A stretch of DNA of 64,000 nt from Pristionchus mayeri (Eukaryota; Nematoda; Chromadorea; Rhabditida; Neodiplogasteridae), in contig BTRK01000001.1 of the NCBI GenBank assembly GCA_036245805.1, forward strand, positions 8,184,001 through 8,248,000. Direction: 5' to 3'. Below are positions 57,120-64,000 of the stretch, in pieces (position 1 is the stretch's first letter; each line of letters begins with the position of its first letter). A program made the position numbers and the translations under genes. The notes under the pieces were generated by a model. The model was not told the origin of the DNA. It saw nothing but the letters and a program-made list of their open reading frames with translations, and ran no database searches.

Positions 57120-57420
57120 TGAGTTGCACCAAATTGTAGATCATTATGTGCTGAACATTTTATCTGTTGAAAGTAAGCTTCTATCTTTCCATTTACGCGA
57201 GCTGCATAACTTAGAAGTTGGATAGAAACGGGCTAGAATCCCTCGAGAGCGCGCGCTCTAACCGTCTCGCGCTCTCTCCACCTGACCTCCCTCTCCCTCC
57301 CCTCCAATTGGCGCTCTCTGGAGCACCTCCGCCGTCGTTTTCTGTCTAGTTCTAGGAACTGTAGCTCGCGTATATGAAAAGATAGAATCTTACTTTCAAC
57401 TGATAAAATGTTCAGCACAT
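57120..57420. repeat. Inverted repeat inside the left palindrome arm
   Basis: TTATGTGCTGAACATTTTAT...GAAAGTAAGCTTCTATC at 57141 is mirrored by GATAGAATCTTACTTTCAAC...GTTCAGCACATAATG near 57383-57425. The spacer holds GAGAGCGCGCGCTCT and CTCCCTCTCCCTCCCCTCC. It is duplicated in the right arm. Confidence 0.85.
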
Positions 57421-59664
57421 AATGCTCTACAATTTGGCAGTCTCTCATTCTCCTTTTTGATCGGTTCATCGGATGAGACAAGTGAAGACGCGTAAAGGAA
57501 TCTGTCCAGAAAGGAATATCACGCCTGCCACGAGAGAATCGATCTGGGAGAGGTAATGGCAAAAATGTTTTCATCATTTTTAGTCACCCCTAGGTATGCC
57601 ATAACACCACCCTAAGTCATTTTGTTCTGAGATCATTATTAAGGTCACTACGTTGAATACCCTACCTGCGACCCTAACTTTAACAGCGTATATATTTTTT
57701 TCTAGAGCGATTTTGAGGGAAATTTCATTCTGAGGAGCCCCTGATTATTTTTCGAGCTCTATCGATCTATGAAAACTAGAAGGCATGAATGTTCTTTAGA
57801 ACTGAGTTACAGTTATGGTAGGTTAAGCCAAAAGTGTAGGAAAAGGTACCATAGATTTTGGGATATGTGATAGCCCGCGTCGAGCTCTTTCGAATACGGT
57901 ATTTGCGGTTCTAAAAAGAGGGGGACCCAAGCAACGTTTTGGCAATTAGAAAAGGTTTACCTACATAATAGTTTTTACGAGAAGGATATCATGTAATAAT
58001 AATAGAGAGTGCTGTCAAGTGGCAAACATCTTGAGTGCTACTTAATCACTCTCTCACTCGGAGAGGAAACAATATTCGACACTTTCCTAGAAGCCTGTCA
58101 AGCCCCGCCCCCCCCCCCTCACTATAAAGTTACTTAGGAACTGACTTATACTGTTTAAGATTATGATAATGATAAAAACAGTAGTCCACGTAATTTTGGC
58201 GCACCCTGCATAATCGTTTTGTCAACGGTGTCTTATCTGACCACTATCTGCCGTCCATATTCTCTGATAATGTAGTAAGGATGAGACACCAAAAAGATTG
58301 CGACTCATTTATTAAAATATTAAATTTCCCTGGATTTCGCTATGCGCAACTATTAATACTACTCATTATAAAACTTGATGATTCACTACGTAAAACGTTT
58401 ACATTCTAACGCAACAGACAGTCGGCAAATCACTGTTTCAGTGACGCTATCAATCAAATTGAATCCTAACCACACATTAGTTATTTCGATGATAATCCTA
58501 GCTAATAAGAAAAAAAATCAGCTTTGGATGCCTCAGCCGATACATCCAGAGGCTCGGGAGCACTGGGGTTGCTGTCACACTATTCGTACGCTTTTTTATA
58601 CGCATAAAGCAAAAAACTGCAAGGTATCATCAAGTGAAAAATGACTGCGATGAGCAGAGTGAGGTGGGCACGAGGGGAGACGTGTTAGTGCTCTAGTGCC
58701 TCTGATACATGAGTGATATAACTAGGGACCACAAGGGGTATAGCCGAAATGAAGCCATGTCACCCAAACTATGCTCTACATAACCGCTGGGGTCATAACA
58801 TGATCATACTTTTGGCCGTTTGTCGATATCTCATCTCTGAATGGTGCTAGAGCTCAAGACGTAATTGAAAAGACATCAACGGAGAGTGGGGGGAAAGCGA
58901 GACGACGAAGAAAGGGGCGGAGTCAATTCCGAGCCCTTCCCAGTCAAATCGCAAAAATTTTGGGCAGGGCTTCGCCCTTTCTCGACTTCGCCTCACCCCT
59001 GCGAGGAGAGACGACAGTGCGCTGTATTCGCTCTCTTTCGTATGAGCAACCGCTCTCTACACGCGCCGGGGCCGAGACGAGCGAGAGGAGAGGGAGGAGA
59101 GGGAGAAAAGGAGACGGCGATCTTTTAGCACTGGCACCGACTAGTTTACTTCGAATCACGGACCGGGAACTATTTTTCGTTTTTCGATTTTTCGATTTCC
59201 TTTGGCCAACTTGTTTGAATGGCCGTAACTTTTTTCGCAGATGAGCTGCTGGCTATCATATTTTCACTATTCAAACAGTGTATCATAATTTCACTGCACA
59301 GGCATAGCAAAATTCTGGAAAAACGATGGATCGCGTTATAAAATTCGAATTTTCAACACCACACCTGTACAAACTGTTTTTTGAATAGTGACATATCGAA
59401 AGCACATGGGCAGAGCTCTCGAATTATTTTTTGATCAAGTCATTTGGTTAAGAATGAACGATGTGATTGGTATGTCTTGCTTTCGAGGGGGGCATCGTGT
59501 CAGAGGCAAGTGGGCGGAGCTTGTGGTCCCTAGATATAACTACCATTTTTCAATATATTGTATCAATATATATCAGAGGAAATCTGATAGAATTTAGATT
59601 TTCCCTGCAGTGTCCGTACAGCAAAAAAATTACATATTCTGAAAATGTGCCCCCTGGCATAGTT

Positions 59665-60304
59665 TTTTACGTAGATCACGAAAATCGACCTTAGGAAGCC
59701 GTATGTATATCTGACACCTCATTTCCTGTGGCGCTCCTCAACTGTGAGGTCGGTTTTTGTAAATCGTGAACGGCTGCTCCAAACCCATACATAATACATA
59801 GCTAGTGATCTTAAAGAACTCGACGAGATAAGCATTTTTCATGTTGGGTGTTAAGGGCTAGCTCATCTGCGAAAAAAGTTACGGTCATTTGAATTTTAAA
59901 AATCGTTGCCATGAAAAAGTGGTGCTCGATAACAAACCAGTTTTACTTGTATTCCATTCCGCATGCATTTTTACCCCTAGAACCCAATTTATAGGAAAAT
60001 CGATGGGGTGGAAGACTTGCTCAAAGGATTATTGCGAAGTAGTTGTATTTTGGCCAAAAATTATGATTTTTCACGCCTACAAATTTTAGTTTACGTTTTG
60101 GTGAGGAGATATGTGCAAATTCGTTTTCTACGGGTCGAAATACGTCAGAAAAAATTTAACCCGACATATTCTGAGATTTTCGATTTTTGGCCTCAAAAAC
60201 AAGGATTTTTCGGTATTCTTGAGGCCAAAAATCGAAAATCAAAAAATAGGCAGAGTTGACGTTTTCCTGACGTATTTCGACCCGCAGAAAATGAATTTGT
60301 ACAA
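59665..60304. repeat. Spacer of the giant palindrome, with its own inverted repeat
   Basis: About 640 bp. Within it, 60112-60160 (TTCTACGGGTCGAAATACGT) pairs with about 60255-60300, and CGATTTTTGGCCTCAAAA pairs with TTGAGGCCAAAAATCG near 60180 and 60228, so the loop is itself a hairpin. Confidence 0.85.
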
Positions 60305-63300
60305 AACTATGCCAGGGGGCACATTTTCAGAATATGTAATTTTTTTGCTGTACCGACACTGCATGGAAAATCTAAATTCTATCAGATTTCCTCTGATATA
60401 TATTGATACAATATATTGAAAAATGGTAGTTATATCTAGGGACCACAAGCTCCGCCCACTTGCCTCTGACACGATGCCCCCCTCGAAAGCAAGACATACC
60501 AATCACATCGTTCATTCTTAACCAAATGACTTGATCAAAAAATAATTCGAGAGCTCTGCCCATGTGCTTTCGATATGTCACTATTCAAAAAACAGTTTGT
60601 ACAGGTGTGGTGTTGAAAATTCGAATTTTATAACGCGATCCATCGTTTTTCCAGAATTTTGCTATGCCTGTGCAGTGAAATTATGATACACTGTTTGAAT
60701 AGTGAAAATATGATAGCCAGCAGCTCATCTGCGAAAAAAGTTACGGCCATTCAAACAAGTTGGCCAAAGGAAATCGAAAAATCGAAAAACGAAAAATAGT
60801 TCCCGGTCCGTGATTCGAAGTAAACTAGTCGGTGCCAGTGCTAAAAGATCGCCGTCTCCTTCTCTCCCTCTCCTCCCTCTCCTCTCGCTCGTCTCGGCCC
60901 CGGCGCGTGTAGAGAGCGGTTGCTCATACGAAAGAGAGCGAATACAGCGCACTGTCGTCTCTCCTCGCAGGGGTGAGGCGAAGTCGAGAAAGGGCGAAGC
61001 CCTGCCCAAAATTTTTGCGATTTGACTGGGAAGGGCTCGGAATTGACTCCGCCCCTTTCTTCGTCGTCTCGCTTTCCCCCCACTCTCCGTTGATGTCTTT
61101 TCAATTACGTCTTGAGCTCTAGCACCATTCAGAGATGAGATATCGACAAACGGCCAAAAGTATGATCATGTTATGACCCCAGCGGTTATGTAGAGCATAG
61201 TTTGGGTGACATGGCTTCATTTCGGCTATACCCCTTGTGGTCCCTAGTTATATCACTCATGTATCAGAGGCACTAGAGCACTAACACGTCTCCCCTCGTG
61301 CCCACCTCACTCTGCTCATCGCAGTCATTTTTCACTTGATGATACCTTGCAGTTTTTTGCTTTATGCGTATAAAAAAGCGTACGAATAGTGTGACAGCAA
61401 CCCCAGTGCTCCCGAGCCTCTGGATGTATCGGCTGAGGCATCCAAAGCTGATTTTTTTTCTTATTAGCTAGGATTATCATCGAAATAACTAATGTGTGGT
61501 TAGGATTCAATTTGATTGATAGCGTCACTGAAACAGTGATTTGCCGACTGTCTGTTGCGTTAGAATGTAAACGTTTTACGTAGTGAATCATCAAGTTTTA
61601 TAATGAGTAGTATTAATAGTTGCGCATAGCGAAATCCAGGGAAATTTAATATTTTAATAAATGAGTCGCAATCTTTTTGGTGTCTCATCCTTACTACATT
61701 ATCAGAGAATATGGACGGCAGATAGTGGTCAGATAAGACACCGTTGACAAAACGATTATGCAGGGTGCGCCAAAATTACGTGGACTACTGTTTTTATCAT
61801 TATCATAATCTTAAACAGTATAAGTCAGTTCCTAAGTAACTTTATAGTGAGGGGGGGGGGGGCGGGGCTTGACAGGCTTCTAGGAAAGTGTCGAATATTG
61901 TTTCCTCTCCGAGTGAGAGAGTGATTAAGTAGCACTCAAGATGTTTGCCACTTGACAGCACTCTCTATTATTATTACATGATATCCTTCTCGTAAAAACT
62001 ATTATGTAGGTAAACCTTTTCTAATTGCCAAAACGTTGCTTGGGTCCCCCTCTTTTTAGAACCGCAAATACCGTATTCGAAAGAGCTCGACGCGGGCTAT
62101 CACATATCCCAAAATCTATGGTACCTTTTCCTACACTTTTGGCTTAACCTACCATAACTGTAACTCAGTTCTAAAGAACATTCATGCCTTCTAGTTTTCA
62201 TAGATCGATAGAGCTCGAAAAATAATCAGGGGCTCCTCAGAATGAAATTTCCCTCAAAATCGCTCTAGAAAAAAATATATACGCTGTTAAAGTTAGGGTC
62301 GCAGGTAGGGTATTCAACGTAGTGACCTTAATAATGATCTCAGAACAAAATGACTTAGGGTGGTGTTATGGCATACCTAGGGGTGACTAAAAATGATGAA
62401 AACATTTTTGCCATTACCTCTCCCAGATCGATTCTCTCGTGGCAGGCGTGATATTCCTTTCTGGACAGATTCCTTTACGCGTCTTCACTTGTCTCATCCG
62501 ATGAACCGATCAAAAAGGAGAATGAGAGACTGCCAAATTGTAGAGCATTATGTGCTGAACATTTTATCAGTTGAAAGTAAGATTCTATCTTTTCATATAC
62601 GCGAGCTACAGTTCCTAGAACTAGACAGAAAACGACGGCGGAGGTGCTCCAGAGAGCGCCAATTGGAGGGGAGGGAGAGGGAGGTCAGGTGGAGAGAGCG
62701 CGAGACGGTTAGAGCGCGCGCTCTCGAGGGATTCTAGCCCGTTTCTATCCAACTTCTAAGTTATGCAGCTCGCGTAAATGGAAAGATAGAAGCTTACTTT
62801 CAACAGATAAAATGTTCAGCACATAATGATCTACAATTTGGTGCAACTCACTAATCGATATCTCAAAATCGTTTGGGGGAGTCGTGTTTCGGAATTATTT
62901 GATTACCAATGAGGCAAAATAGATTTCAACTGTGGTCATCCTTTGTCAATTGTTCTAGAACTTGTTTCTACATTACATCCAATACATTTCACTGGATCTG
63001 GCGTTGAATGGACGCAACATACCGGGTATTTTGCACCTTCCCAGTTTTTAGTTCGTAAGTTCTACAATTCGAAGCTATGAGCGAATGCACATGAAAATGA
63101 TGTGTTTCTGGTATTGAAATATGTTTCTACAGTGTATTGATTCAATTCTGACCCTAAATGACCCTATAGCGATATAGGAAACATTCCGTCTATACCCGGC
63201 CCATTAGCCGGATAGTACTTAAACGAGAGCAGCATTATTACGCATAGCTTCCAGACCTTCATTTTTTGATAGGAAAGAGTACTTATAGGGACCTATCGAC

Positions 63301-63692
63301 TAAGCATGAAAACCCAATACCTTTTTGGTATTTCGTGATTTACAAAATTTTTCGCCACATCAGACCCCCTGGCTTCAAGTTAGCGTTTCTGACGCATCCA
63401 AAGAAAGCAAAATGTTCCTCGAACCATCCTCTTTCTGTCATATGTTGACTATTTTTCATATCTTTATTGCAAAGTTCCGAAAAACAGCTCCAAAGTTCGG
63501 TGTTTTCAGAAAAAAGTGTGACTCCGCCCACTTCGAAGACGTACCACGTCGAGAAAAAAAATTTTCTTCGGAAAACGGCCAACGCCATTTGAAAGAGCGC
63601 GTTTCGATGTAATATTCACATTGTTTTCGGCCCGATTGCTGATAATGAATTTTCACGTCCCGGCCTATCTCGAGTCTCTCCCGATTCATCTC

Positions 63693-63988
63693 TTAAAGGA
63701 GTGACCCGGGGAATGTTCAGCCACCCATAGTGATAGTGTGGATACTGTAGAGGCCACTCACCCGATCAGAAATCACTTTATCCGAAGTTCCACAGACGAC
63801 TCTGAGGCTATTTACATACGCGCAAAGTTCATTGATAGCGCAGGGTCGTGGCTGGTTCAGACATGTTTCACGAGTTCCACTTGTGTTTCGCCTCTTTCTC
63901 TGGGTAAATTCGCTACAGTTTCCCATTGAGAGCGCAGAATTTTCGTGGTATGACTCCCTAAAATTCACTCCCCGGAGCACGCCTTTAA
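63693..63988 (+). mobile_element. TTAA-flanked MITE M1 in right palindrome arm
   Basis: Mirror of 55982-56277; 296 bp, plus orientation. TTAA edges retained. Confidence 0.9.
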
Positions 63989-64000
63989 ATACTGCATATT

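Larger units (their letters stand above)
55970..64000. repeat. Giant near-perfect palindrome, arms at least 3.7 kb
   Basis: Position x pairs with 119970-x (shifting to 119969 past a C11/G12 tract at 58108/61851). The left arm is 55970-59664 and the right arm 60305-64000; the right arm reaches the window end, so total length is unknown. Mirror ORFs of 77, 82, 87, 95 and 114 codons are residue-identical between arms, showing very high identity. Each arm contains a full M1 MITE at its outer end, an inner inverted repeat (about 57120-57420) and a GC-rich block (about 58880-59110). No protein-coding gene is supported. It may be a giant foldback, a segmental inverted duplication, or an assembly mirror artefact. 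Confidence 0.93.

Noticed and set aside
57233..57577. 114-codon ORF conserved between 57233-57577 and 62393-62737
   Set aside because: Identical only because the arms of the palindrome are identical; composition is low-complexity Arg-rich from a CT-rich tract.
58430..58445. CTGTTTCA word resembling the nematode piRNA upstream motif
   Set aside because: A single 8-mer per arm without the surrounding AT-rich context or clustering is not evidence of a piRNA gene.
58375..58644. 89-codon ORF duplicated at 61325-61594
   Set aside because: Palindrome-arm duplicate without recognisable domain or codon bias.

Overview
This window is animal nuclear DNA, most likely from a rhabditid or diplogastrid nematode. 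It has small exons with TTTCAG-type acceptors, an abundant TACNGTA/CTACCGTA motif, long poly-G/C tracts, and an RGL-type Ral exchange-factor gene. The genus is a guess (Pristionchus-like) and cannot be fixed from sequence alone. Little of the window is intact coding sequence. Most of it is transposon relics and long inverted repeats inserted into and around two decaying gene arrays.

Layout. (1) 863-15430, plus strand: tandem, partly duplicated exons of a RalGDS/RGL-family gene (late CDC25/RasGEF exons, a linker, then the C-terminal Ras-association domain, ending with a stop and AATAAA). Its introns hold a 296-bp TTAA-flanked MITE, a 3.1-kb composite element carrying a dead LINE reverse transcriptase (4295-7379), and foldback elements at 8513-11717, 11728-12520 and 13011-13373. 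(2) 16565-19339, minus strand: a multi-exon gene whose protein has DDE-like motifs, a C2H2-like finger and an acidic tail. It looks transposase-derived, carries one frameshift, and seems to use three GC-AG introns. (3) 20966-22431, minus strand: a second dead LINE, truncated beside the next gene. (4) 22450-31505, plus strand: a second RGL exon array. It has the CDC25 core exons that array A lacks and, downstream, a second copy of the late exons, but no RA domain. Where the RA domain would follow there is a foldback at 31711-32960. (5) 35542-44357: a nest of palindromes with Tc1-like ends, cargo ORFs, MITE pieces and a 461-bp tandem duplication. (6) 44475-49700: four more foldbacks, one with Tc1-like ends and TA flanks. 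(7) 49700-55970: diverged dispersed repeats without a recognisable gene. (8) 55970-64000: a near-perfect giant palindrome with arms of at least 3.7 kb, running off the window end.

How the parts relate. The RGL pieces follow the exon order of one ancestral gene, but every block has at least one disabling change (stop, frameshift, lost splice site or inserted DNA). I read the locus as partial tandem duplications decaying together, with any functional copy elsewhere or only partly represented here. The paralogous introns serve as empty-site references, so several insertions can be bounded directly. The many long hairpins, if transcribed, would form extensive dsRNA; that is inference.
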